A stretch of 64,000 nt of DNA from Sphingomonas jatrophae. GTDB lineage: Bacteria > Pseudomonadota > Alphaproteobacteria > Sphingomonadales > Sphingomonadaceae. Positions 34,291 through 42,459 of this stretch are shown piece by piece. Made by a program: the position numbers and the translations under genes. Every line of letters starts with the position of its first letter. The stretch's first letter is position 1. Below the pieces are notes generated by a model. The model saw only the letters and a program-made list of their open reading frames with translations. It made no database searches and was not told the DNA's origin. The stretch lies in the NCBI RefSeq assembly GCF_900113315.1, contig NZ_FOZG01000002.1, positions 124,001 through 188,000 of the forward strand, written 5' to 3'.

Positions 34291-35619
34291 TCAGAAGGTG
34301 CGGGTCAGCAGCAGGTCGACGCGGCGGCGTTCCAGATCGTAGAGCCGGATCGAGCTGTCGATCCGATCATAGCTGATCCGGATCGTCGGCATCAGGCCGG
34401 CGACGGACACACGCCTGTTCGCCAGCGACAGCCCGGCGCGCCACCGCCAGTCGCGGCGGCGATCCGCAAAGGCATCGATGCGCTCGTCGCCGCGCAGCCG
34501 CCCGCCGCCTGCGGAGATGCCCGTCGTCCACCCCCCCTTCCAGTCGCAATAGAGCGACACGTCCCCCTCGCCGAGCCAGGAGGCGTAGCCCTTGTCGCGC
34601 GCGTCCGTCCTGCTGAGTGTTCCTGCGATGGAGAGCGTCGTCGCCGCCCCCAGCTGGTGATCGGCCTGCACGCGCGCCGATGACACCCAGCCGTCGAGGC
34701 TCCGCACCCGATCATAGTCGAGACGGCGGGCATCGATGATGACGCTGCCGAACCAGGTCTTGCCGAGCCGGTGATCCGCCCGCAGGCCGACGCCGGCACC
34801 CTGCGCATAGCCGTGCCCGCCGAACCAGCGGCGCAGATAGGTGACCTCCGGCGTCAGCCGCCCCTGCGGCAGGGCAAGCTCCAGCCCGCCGCGGACATCG
34901 GCGACGACGTCATCGACGTTCATGTCTGCCCAAGGGTAAAACCGCCCCCACCCGTTCAGCCTCACGACGCCGGCGACACGCGGCGACAATGGCTGGCGCC
35001 AGCCCACCTCGGCATTGACGACCGCCCCAATGCCGGACCGGCGGCGTGCCTCCCGATCGAGCGTGAAGGGCAGACCGAACAGGTCCACGCTGTCGGCCCC
35101 GGTCGCGGCATTGATGTTGCTGTCTGGCGCAAGGCCGAAGCCCAAGCTGCCGAAGAAGCGACGCTGCGCGCGGATGCCGCGCAGCGCGACATCGACGCTG
35201 GCCACCACCGCACGCGGCGGATCGTCCGCCAGCGCGCGGCGCAGCTCTCGCTCCGCCGCGCCGAAGTCGCCGGTGGCTGCCAGTGCACGGCCATGTTCCA
35301 GACGGATGCGCGTCGCGTGCGGCTCCTCGGTCACCAGCCTGGCCAGGATCGGCTCGGCCATCGCGGCACGGCCGAGATCGATGAGCAGGACCGCACGGGC
35401 GAACCGCACGTCGCGGCGACGCGCATCGACCGGGTCCAGCGCGTCGAGCAGGGCGAGCGCCTCCGCGACCTTGCCGGCCTGCGCCAATCGCCCGGCGACC
35501 TGCACCACGCCTGCGGCATCGGTGCGGACCTGCCGGACCTCCGCCGCCGGTGCAGCTGCAGCGACCGTGCCGAAGAGGGCGAGCAGGACGGCACCTGCTC
35601 GCTGACCCCTCCCCCTCAT
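34291..35619 (-). CDS. Surface lipoprotein assembly modifier (Slam, type XI secretion translocon)
   Basis: 442 residues. Signal peptide (AVLLALFGTVAAAAPA), then TPR-like periplasmic repeats (about 30-150; LAQAGKVAEALALLDAL, RALAATGDFGAAERELRRAL), then an outer-membrane beta-barrel starting RRFFGSLGFGLAPDSNINAAT near residue 152 and ending in an aromatic residue (LLLTRTF). This is the Slam/DUF560 layout: the barrel moves partner lipoproteins to the cell surface. The ATG at 35619 overlaps the stop of the lipoprotein gene (ATGA), which strongly supports them as substrate and translocon. Slam is best known from Neisseria transferrin and haem receptors. Confidence 0.86.
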   Translation of the reverse strand: MRGRGQRAGAVLLALFGTVAAAAPAAEVRQVRTDAAGVVQVAGRLAQAGKVAEALALLDALDPVDARRRDVRFARAVLLIDLGRAAMAEPILARLVTEEPHATRIRLEHGRALAATGDFGAAERELRRALADDPPRAVVASVDVALRGIRAQRRFFGSLGFGLAPDSNINAATGADSVDLFGLPFTLDREARRRSGIGAVVNAEVGWRQPLSPRVAGVVRLNGWGRFYPWADMNVDDVVADVRGGLELALPQGRLTPEVTYLRRWFGGHGYAQGAGVGLRADHRLGKTWFGSVIIDARRLDYDRVRSLDGWVSSARVQADHQLGAATTLSIAGTLSRTDARDKGYASWLGEGDVSLYCDWKGGWTTGISAGGGRLRGDERIDAFADRRRDWRWRAGLSLANRRVSVAGLMPTIRISYDRIDSSIRLYDLERRRVDLLLTRTF

Positions 35620-36563
35620 CGGCCGCCGACGAACACGCCGACCGCCTCATCGGCGCCGCGGGACACGCTGAACGTCCCGCCGACCTCCTGTGCGCCCGGC
35701 CCGAACAGGCCGCCCTGCCAGTTGCCGGCAAAGCCATTCGCCCCCGCCACCGTGCCCGCGAAGCTCGCATCGGTGCGGTTGAGCGCAGCCGCGCCGGTCA
35801 GCCGATCCATCGCGACGACAGCGTTCGTCTCGCGATCGCGCCCGCTGATGTCGAGCGTGCCATTGACCTGATTGCCGGCGAAATTGGCGGTGATCGCCGC
35901 CGTGCCGCTCAGGCGGTAGCTCGCAGTCGCTGAGGTCCACAGGCCATCGACGCTGCCCGTATAGCTGGCCGAGCCGGTGGTCGGCAGCGCGGTACCCGGC
36001 GTGCGCAGACCGTAGACGAAGGTTGCCCAACGCTCGACATCCGCATCCCCCGGCTGATCGACGTCGCGCTCCCACAGGCCGTAGCTGACATAGCTGAGGT
36101 TCGATCCGGCGCTGCCCGCGGTGCGGAGCGTCAGTTCGGTATCGTCGCCGTTTGCGGCATGCCGCTCATATTCGGTGAAGCCGCGGGCGGGATCCTTGTC
36201 GAGCTGTGCCTCGGTGTAGGAGACGCTGTCGGCGATCCCGCCCTGGTTGATGGAGATGGTGTAGCTCTTCGCGGCGGCGTCGTAACTGAGCGACACGCCT
36301 TTGCCGAAGCCGGCGCTCTGGCTCGTCGTCACGCCGCTTGGCACGTCGCGCGGATCGGTGAAGGTGCCGGTCAGCGTCGTGGACGCCGTGTCGAAGGTCT
36401 GCGAAGCGACGAGGTTCGTCAGCGTCTCGTTGCCGGCGGCGGCCGGCGGCGCCGCGGGATTAGTCCCGACCGAGTTGATGCCGTCCCCGCCGCCGCCGCA
36501 GGCGGACAAAGCGAGGGCGGCACCGGGAACGAGCATGCGCAGGTTGGCGCGGCGACTTGGCAT
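35616..36563 (-). CDS. Probable Slam-dependent surface lipoprotein, TbpB/transferrin-binding-protein-like barrel
   Basis: 315 residues. Lipobox LSAC with acylated Cys C22, followed by a Gly-rich tether (GGGGDGIN). The mature region is beta-rich and ends with the TbpB-type small-barrel pattern: strands NGFAGNWQGGLFGPGAQEVGGTFSV near the C-terminus. The glycine-bounded F-x-G-P-x-A-x-E-V-G-G motif is typical of Slam substrates. The ligand is unknown; no TonB-dependent receptor lies beside it, unlike the classical transferrin pair. It is the first gene of a five-gene minus run and is divergent from the Rieske gene. Confidence 0.8.
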   Translation of the reverse strand: MPSRRANLRMLVPGAALALSACGGGGDGINSVGTNPAAPPAAAGNETLTNLVASQTFDTASTTLTGTFTDPRDVPSGVTTSQSAGFGKGVSLSYDAAAKSYTISINQGGIADSVSYTEAQLDKDPARGFTEYERHAANGDDTELTLRTAGSAGSNLSYVSYGLWERDVDQPGDADVERWATFVYGLRTPGTALPTTGSASYTGSVDGLWTSATASYRLSGTAAITANFAGNQVNGTLDISGRDRETNAVVAMDRLTGAAALNRTDASFAGTVAGANGFAGNWQGGLFGPGAQEVGGTFSVSRGADEAVGVFVGGR

Positions 36564-36698
36564 GGAAAGGCTCCTCTGTTGGAGGGTGCCTCATGCCTTC
36601 TGCGGCTTGTGGCCAAATGGCTGAAACATGTGATTTCCGCCATGTTCAGGGCCAGCATCAGCGAAGTGTGCAGATCACCCTGACCTATAGCCCGCGCC

Positions 36699-36717
36699 TA
36701 GCGCCAAAGAGGCGCTA
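36699..36717. promoter_or_regulatory. Inverted repeat in the divergent lipoprotein/Rieske region
   Basis: Perfect 7-base inverted repeat TAGCGCC-AAAGA-GGCGCTA in the 280-base region (36564-36843) that must hold promoters for both directions. There is no T-run, so an operator for a dimeric regulator is more likely than a terminator. Confidence 0.35.
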
Positions 36718-36790
36718 CCTCGCATCTTCGGCCCGCCTGTGTTGACGACCCGCCCGGCATGACGAATAGTCGTACCCAATACGCAAGCGA

Positions 36791-36813
36791 TAGGCCGGCA
36801 TGGATCAGGCCTA
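36791..36813. promoter_or_regulatory. Second inverted repeat upstream of the Rieske gene
   Basis: TAGGCC (36791-36796), 11-base spacer, GGCCTA (36808-36813), 30 bases before the ATG at 36844. Symmetry and position suit a repressor site over the start of the oxygenase transcript. It could be chance in such G+C-rich DNA. Confidence 0.3.
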
Positions 36814-36843
36814 CAGAGTGCGTACCGGAGAGGGAGTGTCACG

Positions 36844-38028
36844 ATGCAGCGGGACGCGCGGGTGAGAATCGCGAAGCAGATTCTCGACATGATCGACCGT
36901 AACGAAATCCAGACGGCAGAGGAGCCCGCGGTCGAGCTGGACGTCGGTCGCTTCATCGATCCCGAGCGGTTCGAGAAGGAGCGACAGGCCTTCTTCCTCA
37001 ACCGCACCCAGCTGCTCGCCTTCACCGCCGACCTGCCCGAGCCGGGCGACTATTACGCGACGGAAGTGGCGGGTCGGCCGATCCTGATCGTTCGCGGCAA
37101 GGATGGCGTGGCGCGTGCCTTCCTCAATGCGTGCCGCCACCGCGGCGTCCAGATTGCGGAAGGCTGCGGCCATGCCAAGGCGTTCGTCTGCCCCTATCAC
37201 GCATGGACGTTCGGGCTGAACGGCGACCTGATCGGCGTGCCGGGCCGCGCCGCATTCGACGGGCTGCTCAAGGATCGCGGGCTGATCGAGTTGCCGTGCG
37301 CGGAAGCGATTGGCTTCATCCTCGTCCACCCACAGCCGAACGGGCACGTCGATGTCGACGAGTTCTTCGGCCCGATCAAGGATCACCTCGCCGGCTATCG
37401 TTACGAGAATCTGAGGTTGGTGCGCGAGTTCAAGACGATCGCGCGGATCAACTGGAAACACGCGGTGGATGGCGGCGTGGAGGGCTATCACGTGCCTTTC
37501 CTGCATCCCCAGACGGTCGGCCCGATGACGCTGCCGCAATTCCTGCATCTCGACTGGGGGCTGCATCACACGCTGGTGACGGTCGGCCCCGACATCCTGA
37601 AGCTCAAGGACATTCCCGAGGAGGAATGGCCGGAATATTGCGAATTCTCCTGCTCCAACGCGATCTTCCCCAACTCGATCGTCATTGCGGGCGAGGCGAT
37701 GGGCATCTTCCAGCGGAGCGACCCCGCCGACGAGCCGGGCAAGTGCAATTACATCTTCCGCCTCTATGGCTGGGGCAAGAACCCGAGCGAGGAGCAGTTG
37801 GCGAAGGACAATTATGTCGCCGACATGCTGATCAAGGTGGCGATGGAAGAGGATATGCGCGTCCAATCCAACTCGCAGGTGATGATGGAAGCCGGCGCGG
37901 TGCCGTCGATCATTCTCGGCCGACGCGAGCAGAACGTGCTGCGGATGCACCATAATTACGATCGCCTGATCGGGCACGATCCTGCGGCGGCGCTGGCGGC
38001 GCAAGGTCTTGCTGCGGCCGCAGAGTGA
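36844..38028 (+). CDS. Rieske non-haem iron oxygenase, alpha subunit
   Basis: 394 residues. Rieske [2Fe-2S] ligands C97-x-H99 and C116-x2-H119 (CRHRG, CPYHAWTF), then a catalytic domain with VDGGVEGYHVPFLHP giving the two-His iron ligands. Such enzymes hydroxylate or demethylate aromatic, steroid or betaine-like compounds, with electrons from a ferredoxin and reductase. Neither partner gene is adjacent, so it must use proteins encoded elsewhere. A GGAGAGGGAG site precedes the ATG. Substrate unknown. Confidence 0.87.
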   Translation: MQRDARVRIAKQILDMIDRNEIQTAEEPAVELDVGRFIDPERFEKERQAFFLNRTQLLAFTADLPEPGDYYATEVAGRPILIVRGKDGVARAFLNACRHRGVQIAEGCGHAKAFVCPYHAWTFGLNGDLIGVPGRAAFDGLLKDRGLIELPCAEAIGFILVHPQPNGHVDVDEFFGPIKDHLAGYRYENLRLVREFKTIARINWKHAVDGGVEGYHVPFLHPQTVGPMTLPQFLHLDWGLHHTLVTVGPDILKLKDIPEEEWPEYCEFSCSNAIFPNSIVIAGEAMGIFQRSDPADEPGKCNYIFRLYGWGKNPSEEQLAKDNYVADMLIKVAMEEDMRVQSNSQVMMEAGAVPSIILGRREQNVLRMHHNYDRLIGHDPAAALAAQGLAAAAE

Positions 38029-38103
38029 AGGCGAAGGGCCGGCTTCGACAGGTGCTCGTCCGGGTGGGCAGCTGAAGGCAGCCTTTCAATCGATTGCTGC
38101 GCG

Positions 38104-39057
38104 TCATGATGCAGACAGGACCGCATCCTCCTTCCTCTCTGGACGGATATAGATCGAGCTGAGCTGCGGCACGGCGGCCCTCAGTTCATCCTCGATCTGC
38201 CCGATCAGGACTTCGCCCTCCCCCATCGTCAGGCTGTCAGCGAAGTCGGCGCTGATCGCCACGAAGATGCTTTGCGGTCCGGTATGGATCGTGCGGACGT
38301 GATTGACCGAGCTGATCTCCGGCCTTGCCGCCACGAGCGCGCGCACGCACTCGATCACGGCCGGATCCGCGCGCTCGCCGATCAGCAGGCCTTTCGACTC
38401 TCGCGCCAGCACGATTGCCACCGCCGCCAGGATCAGGCCGATGACAATCGAGGCATAGCCATCCAGCCGCGGGTCGGCGAACCAGTGGCTTGCCCACACG
38501 CCCACCGCCGCCACGATCAGGCCGATCAGCGCCGCACTGTCCTCGAACAGCACGATGAAGCCTGGCGGATCCTTGGACTCGTGGATCGCCTGCCACCAGC
38601 CCGTATCGCCCCGTGTCCTGCCGAATTCCCGCACTGCGATGAGCCAGGAGGAGCCCTCCAGCAGCGTGGCGATCCCGAGAACGACATAGTTGATGAACGG
38701 GTCGCTCAGCGGCTCGGGATCGATGATGTGCAGATAGCCCTCGTAGATCGAGACGCCGGCACCGACCGCAAAGATCAGGATCGCCACGACGAACGACCAG
38801 AAGTACAATTCCCGCTCATAGCCGAACGGCCGCGCTGCATCGGGCGGACGCTTTGCCCGTTTCTGGCCGTAGAGCAGCAGCACCTGGTTGCCGCTGTCGA
38901 CGACCGAATGCACGCCCTCTGTCAGCATCGACGAGGAACCGGTGATCGCAGCCGCGATGAACTTGGCAACCGCGATGCCGAGGTTGGCCGCGAGCGCACC
39001 GAACAGGACGATATTGTCCCGCCATCCACCTTTCGCCGGCTTGTGCGTGTCATCCAT
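38104..39057 (-). CDS. Cation diffusion facilitator family transporter
   Basis: 317 residues. Five to six membrane helices and a C-terminal cytoplasmic domain. Metal-site pattern HSVVDSGNQ in helix 2 and FEDSAALIGL in helix 5, and the C-terminal HVRTIHTGP and ISADF strands typical of CDF. It exports divalent metal ions (Zn, Fe, Mn or Co) in exchange for protons. Start ATG 39057; the longer frame to 39396 runs through the YjbQ gene. A candidate EcfG-type promoter is 35 bases upstream. Confidence 0.84.
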   Translation of the reverse strand: MDDTHKPAKGGWRDNIVLFGALAANLGIAVAKFIAAAITGSSSMLTEGVHSVVDSGNQVLLLYGQKRAKRPPDAARPFGYERELYFWSFVVAILIFAVGAGVSIYEGYLHIIDPEPLSDPFINYVVLGIATLLEGSSWLIAVREFGRTRGDTGWWQAIHESKDPPGFIVLFEDSAALIGLIVAAVGVWASHWFADPRLDGYASIVIGLILAAVAIVLARESKGLLIGERADPAVIECVRALVAARPEISSVNHVRTIHTGPQSIFVAISADFADSLTMGEGEVLIGQIEDELRAAVPQLSSIYIRPERKEDAVLSAS

Positions 39058-39091
39058 CGGCGCATCATCCCTCGGCAGCCATCTGCCACGG

Positions 39092-39116
39092 GACGCGCCG
39101 CCGGTGAGCCAGTTCC
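39092..39116 (-). promoter_or_regulatory. Candidate EcfG-type promoter for the CDF gene
   Basis: On the minus strand GGAAC (39112-39116), 16 bases, CGTC (39092-39095), matching GGAAC-N16-CGTT in 8 of 9 positions, about 35 bases before the ATG at 39057. Together with the DUF1206 site it suggests stress regulation; both are weak evidence alone. Confidence 0.3.
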
Positions 39117-39208
39117 CCACGCGGTTAGCCGATCCGCCACGCCGCAGCCTGTCGGACGTGTGTGGGATGCCCCTTCTTGGTCTGCCGCAACATGGGCTAG
39201 AAGCAGGC

Positions 39209-39625
39209 ATGAGACAGGCGACCGAGACACTGACGATCGATACAAGCCGCCAGGGGTTGGTGGAGGTCACCACGGAAATCGCAGCCTGGATTTCGGCGCA
39301 GGGCGTCGGAACCGGGCTGCTCACGATCTTCTGTCGCCACACCTCCGCTTCGCTGCTGATCCAGGAGAATGCGGCGCGCGAGGTGCGCCACGACATCGAG
39401 CGCTATTTCGCGCAGATCGCCCCGGAGGGGGCGGGTTATGCGCATGACGATGAAGGCCCCGACGACATGCCCGCCCACCTGCGCACCGCACTGACGCAGG
39501 TGCACCTGTCGATACCCGTGCTGCGTGGCCGGCTGGCGCTGGGGACATGGCAGGGCATCTACCTGTTCGAGCATCGTAGGCGACCACATCGCCGTGAGAT
39601 CGTCCTGCACCTCCTCGGGGATTGA
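39209..39625 (+). CDS. YjbQ family protein (UPF0047, secondary thiamine-phosphate synthase type)
   Basis: 138 residues. Family motifs: FCRHTSASLLIQENA near residue 43, DIERYFAQIAP, DDMPAHLRTALT (in place of the common DD-M-P-AH-x-K), and LALGTWQGIYLFEHR near the end. Members have weak thiamine-phosphate synthase activity in E. coli, and their main role is unclear. Start is the ATG at 39209; a longer upstream frame is antisense to the CDF gene. Divergent from the CDF gene. Confidence 0.87.
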   Translation: MRQATETLTIDTSRQGLVEVTTEIAAWISAQGVGTGLLTIFCRHTSASLLIQENAAREVRHDIERYFAQIAPEGAGYAHDDEGPDDMPAHLRTALTQVHLSIPVLRGRLALGTWQGIYLFEHRRRPHRREIVLHLLGD

Positions 39626-39822
39626 AGCGGGGCAGCGTTCCGCCCGAACCGGTTGCTCTGCGCACCTTGACCGGAAGCTCGCCAGTTCCAGGCCTGTTGC
39701 AGCCGCCCGGAAGCGACCGTAGAACTCCAGCGCATCAACGTGCCTCGTCATCGAACGCATGTTTCGGGATCGGCCGGAAGGTCCCCGATCCCCAGGAAAG
39801 CGCTGTCGAGGTTCCAAGTCCG

Positions 39823-40674
39823 ATGTCAGATCGCCTGAAGGTCGCGCTCCAGTACATACTGCCGAAGCAGCGCCTGACGATGCTGGCCGGTCGCGTTGCC
39901 GGCGCGCGGGGCGGGCGGCTCACGACGCGGCTGATCCGCTGGTTCGTCGGCAGATATGCGGTCGACATGAGCGAAGCCGCAGATCCGGATATCTCCAGCT
40001 ACACGAGCTTCAACGACTTTTTCAGCCGTCCCCTAAGGGCCGGCGCCCGTCCGCTGGCCACCGCTGACTTCGTGTGCCCGGTGGATGGTGCGATCAGCCA
40101 GTTCGGCGCGATCGACGATCACCACATGCTGCAGGCAAAGGGGCATCGCTTCACCACCACCGAACTGGTCGGCGGCGACGCAACGCTCGCGGCTCGGTTC
40201 CGCCACGGCAGCTTCGCCAACCTTTATCTGTCGCCCAAGGATTATCACCGCCTGCACATGCCCTGCGACGGCAGGCTCACCCGCATGATCTACGTGCCGG
40301 GCGCGCTCTTTTCGGTGAACCCCGTCACCGCGCGAGGCGTGCCCAACCTGTTCGCGCGCAACGAACGCGTCGTGTGCGTCTTCGAGTCCCCCGTGCATGG
40401 CCCATTCGTCATGGTGCTGGTCGGCGCCACCATCGTCGGGAGCATGGCGACGGTCTGGCACGGCGTGGTCAATGCACGGCGCACCGGGCGGCTGTCCGAA
40501 TGGACCTACACTGATCGGGACATCGTGCTGCGACAGGGTGAGGAAATGGGTCGCTTCCTGCTCGGGTCGACCATCGTCATGCTGTTCCAGCAGGGAACGA
40601 TCGTCTTCAACCAGGACTGGGCGCCGGAAGGCGCCGTGCGCCTTGGCGAAAAGATGGGCGACCGCGCAACCTGA
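39823..40674 (+). CDS. psd: Phosphatidylserine decarboxylase
   Basis: 283 residues, the length of the large bacterial form. Contains the substrate-site segments YTSFNDFFSRPL and SPKDYHRLHMPCDG, and the self-cleavage motif LLGSTIV near residue 247, where the Ser becomes the pyruvoyl group. It turns phosphatidylserine into phosphatidylethanolamine at the inner membrane. The start at 39823 (MSDRLKVALQYILPK) fits the conserved N-terminus; the frame from 39622 is not needed. The gene for phosphatidylserine synthase is not in the window. Confidence 0.9.
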   Translation: MSDRLKVALQYILPKQRLTMLAGRVAGARGGRLTTRLIRWFVGRYAVDMSEAADPDISSYTSFNDFFSRPLRAGARPLATADFVCPVDGAISQFGAIDDHHMLQAKGHRFTTTELVGGDATLAARFRHGSFANLYLSPKDYHRLHMPCDGRLTRMIYVPGALFSVNPVTARGVPNLFARNERVVCVFESPVHGPFVMVLVGATIVGSMATVWHGVVNARRTGRLSEWTYTDRDIVLRQGEEMGRFLLGSTIVMLFQQGTIVFNQDWAPEGAVRLGEKMGDRAT

Positions 40675-40723
40675 ACGCCTCGTGCGGTGCCGCAAGCGGG
40701 CCTGACGAGCGCGGCTCCACCAC

Positions 40724-42454
40724 CTAGCGCTTGATCGTGTACGTGAGGCTGGCCGTCGCGTTCGGCGCGATCTTGACGGGCACGATCCAGCCTCGCGCTC
40801 CCTGTCTGGCATTGGCCGGCTTGTCGTCCAGCCCGGGCGGCAGCGTCACCTCGGCCTGCACCGCCGCTGCCTGCGCGTTGCTGACGTCCACGCGCCATTG
40901 CTCGCGCCTCTCGGTGTCGATGGTGCGTACCAGCGTCCACGTCACGTCCGGACTGTCGCCGAACCGCAGCGTGACATCCTCCCCTACCGCCAGATCGTCG
41001 ATCGGCGCCTCGCCTGCATAGAGGTCGCGCCCCGCACCGCGGGCGAACAGGGCCACCATTCCCGCCGGCAAGGGCACGCCCAGCCCCGCCCCAGCCGCGT
41101 TCCGCGCCCGCAGTTCGAACGGCGTCGCCTGTGCCGCGGGCACGGGCAGATAGCGTGCGGTCAGGTCGATCTCGTAGATCCGCTCGAACGTGGCGGCAGG
41201 CTGCACGAGCATCGCCACCTGCTTCTGTGCATGGGCCGCAACGGTCACGCGCATCGGCACGCGGTAGAGTTTCAGGTCGCCGAGAGCCTCGACCTTCGCC
41301 TGCGTGCCTTCCGCGGCGCTCACCGGCGCCATCACCGGTGCCGGCGGCGGAGGGGGCGGCGGCGGTGGCGGGGGCGGCGGAGCCGGCAGCGCTGCGAATT
41401 GCAGGCGCTCCCGCCGGCGTGACGATGCACGCACCGAGGCACCAGTCACGATGATCTCCGAGCCTGCATCCCCCGCATAGAGCGCAGCCTCTCGCTCGGC
41501 CTTTTCGCGCGCGCGACGCTGCTTGCGCGTCTCGAAACTGCCCGGCGCATTGGTGCCTACGGCGTTGAACGCACTCAGGTCAGGCCCCTTCGGCAGCGGC
41601 AGGGGCGCGAACACGCGGCTGGGATGCGTGCTCGTCACGTCGGCCGGCCAGCATTGCAGGTCGAGCCACGCGGCCGGCGGCGGTGGCGGCAGCACGTTCT
41701 CGCGTTTACTGGGCTTGCCGGCGATCACCTGGAGCCGCGCGTCGCGGAAACTCTGCTGACCGCCATTGGCCACGGTCAGCCAGGCGAACAGCCCGATCTT
41801 GCTGCCGTCGCCCTTCACGTGCCCGACATAGTTTGCCGACCAGTCGAACCCCTGCGCCATGTAGGTGAGCTGGACGGTCGCCGTCGTCGCGCGCTCCGCA
41901 CGGGTCAGGATCGAGAGCGTCGGCCGCGCCGTCAACTCGCCGGGCACACCATCGTAGAGGATCCGCTCGGGCAATCCCGAACAGCGCAGCGCCTCCACGC
42001 CGTCCGCGGTCTGGAGGATGACACCGCCATCCGGGCCCGCCTGAACGATGGCGGTCTGCTCCCGCACCTTGCCCGTGGCGGGATCGGTCCGCCGCAGCAG
42101 CACGCGGCGCTTGAGATAGGCATCGACCAGCCCGGCCGGCGAAATCAGCCGGGCATCGCGGTTCTTCTCGCGCACGCCACTCGGCAGGCCGGTGACGATG
42201 GCGGTTTCGGGGAGCAGGCCCTCGGCCACATCCTCGAAGCGGATCTGGCTCTCCCCCTTCGGCACGCTGATCGTCCGCGTTTCGGTGATCAGCGCATAGC
42301 CGCCCGGCCAATTGGGGTTCATCGCACCCATGCGGTAAGGATCGCGGTACACCGTCACAGTGACGTCGGCGACGCCCCGCGAGACGACGACCTGCGGCGC
42401 CGCGGACGCGAGCGCGGGCGTCGCCAGCGCCATGACCAGCCGGATCCAGCGCAC
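40724..42454 (-). CDS. DUF4139 family exported protein with polyproline insert
   Basis: About 576 residues from the GTG at 42454. Signal-like N-terminus (WIRLVMALATPALASA). Beta-rich with the DUF4139 features: ATVQLTYMAQGFDWSANYVGHV near residue 215 and the C-terminal immunoglobulin-like part ending SLTYTIKR. An insert of about 100 residues (about 310-390) is charged, then a run of some fifteen prolines. It starts 5 bases after the stop of the other DUF4139 gene; a TTG at 42463 overlapping that stop is another possible start. The two are probable paralogues of unknown function. Confidence 0.74.
   Translation of the reverse strand: MRWIRLVMALATPALASAAPQVVVSRGVADVTVTVYRDPYRMGAMNPNWPGGYALITETRTISVPKGESQIRFEDVAEGLLPETAIVTGLPSGVREKNRDARLISPAGLVDAYLKRRVLLRRTDPATGKVREQTAIVQAGPDGGVILQTADGVEALRCSGLPERILYDGVPGELTARPTLSILTRAERATTATVQLTYMAQGFDWSANYVGHVKGDGSKIGLFAWLTVANGGQQSFRDARLQVIAGKPSKRENVLPPPPPAAWLDLQCWPADVTSTHPSRVFAPLPLPKGPDLSAFNAVGTNAPGSFETRKQRRAREKAEREAALYAGDAGSEIIVTGASVRASSRRRERLQFAALPAPPPPPPPPPPPPPAPVMAPVSAAEGTQAKVEALGDLKLYRVPMRVTVAAHAQKQVAMLVQPAATFERIYEIDLTARYLPVPAAQATPFELRARNAAGAGLGVPLPAGMVALFARGAGRDLYAGEAPIDDLAVGEDVTLRFGDSPDVTWTLVRTIDTERREQWRVDVSNAQAAAVQAEVTLPPGLDDKPANARQGARGWIVPVKIAPNATASLTYTIKR
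41341..41385 (-). repeat. GGC/GGX-rich tract coding a polyproline run
   Basis: A simple-sequence stretch of proline codons (CCG/CCC/CCA on the minus strand) that gives about fifteen prolines in a row within the DUF4139 protein. Such runs stall ribosomes and need EF-P; the tract may vary in length between strains. Confidence 0.7.
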
Positions 42455-42459
42455 GACGA

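Noticed and set aside
36564-36843. Fur box or haem-type control of the surface lipoprotein
   Set aside because: No A+T-rich 19-base Fur-like palindrome is visible in this G+C-rich region.
39197-39817. 206-codon minus-strand frame covering 39626-39822
   Set aside because: Its first part looks protein-like, but most overlaps YjbQ in antisense and there is no ribosome site or family match.
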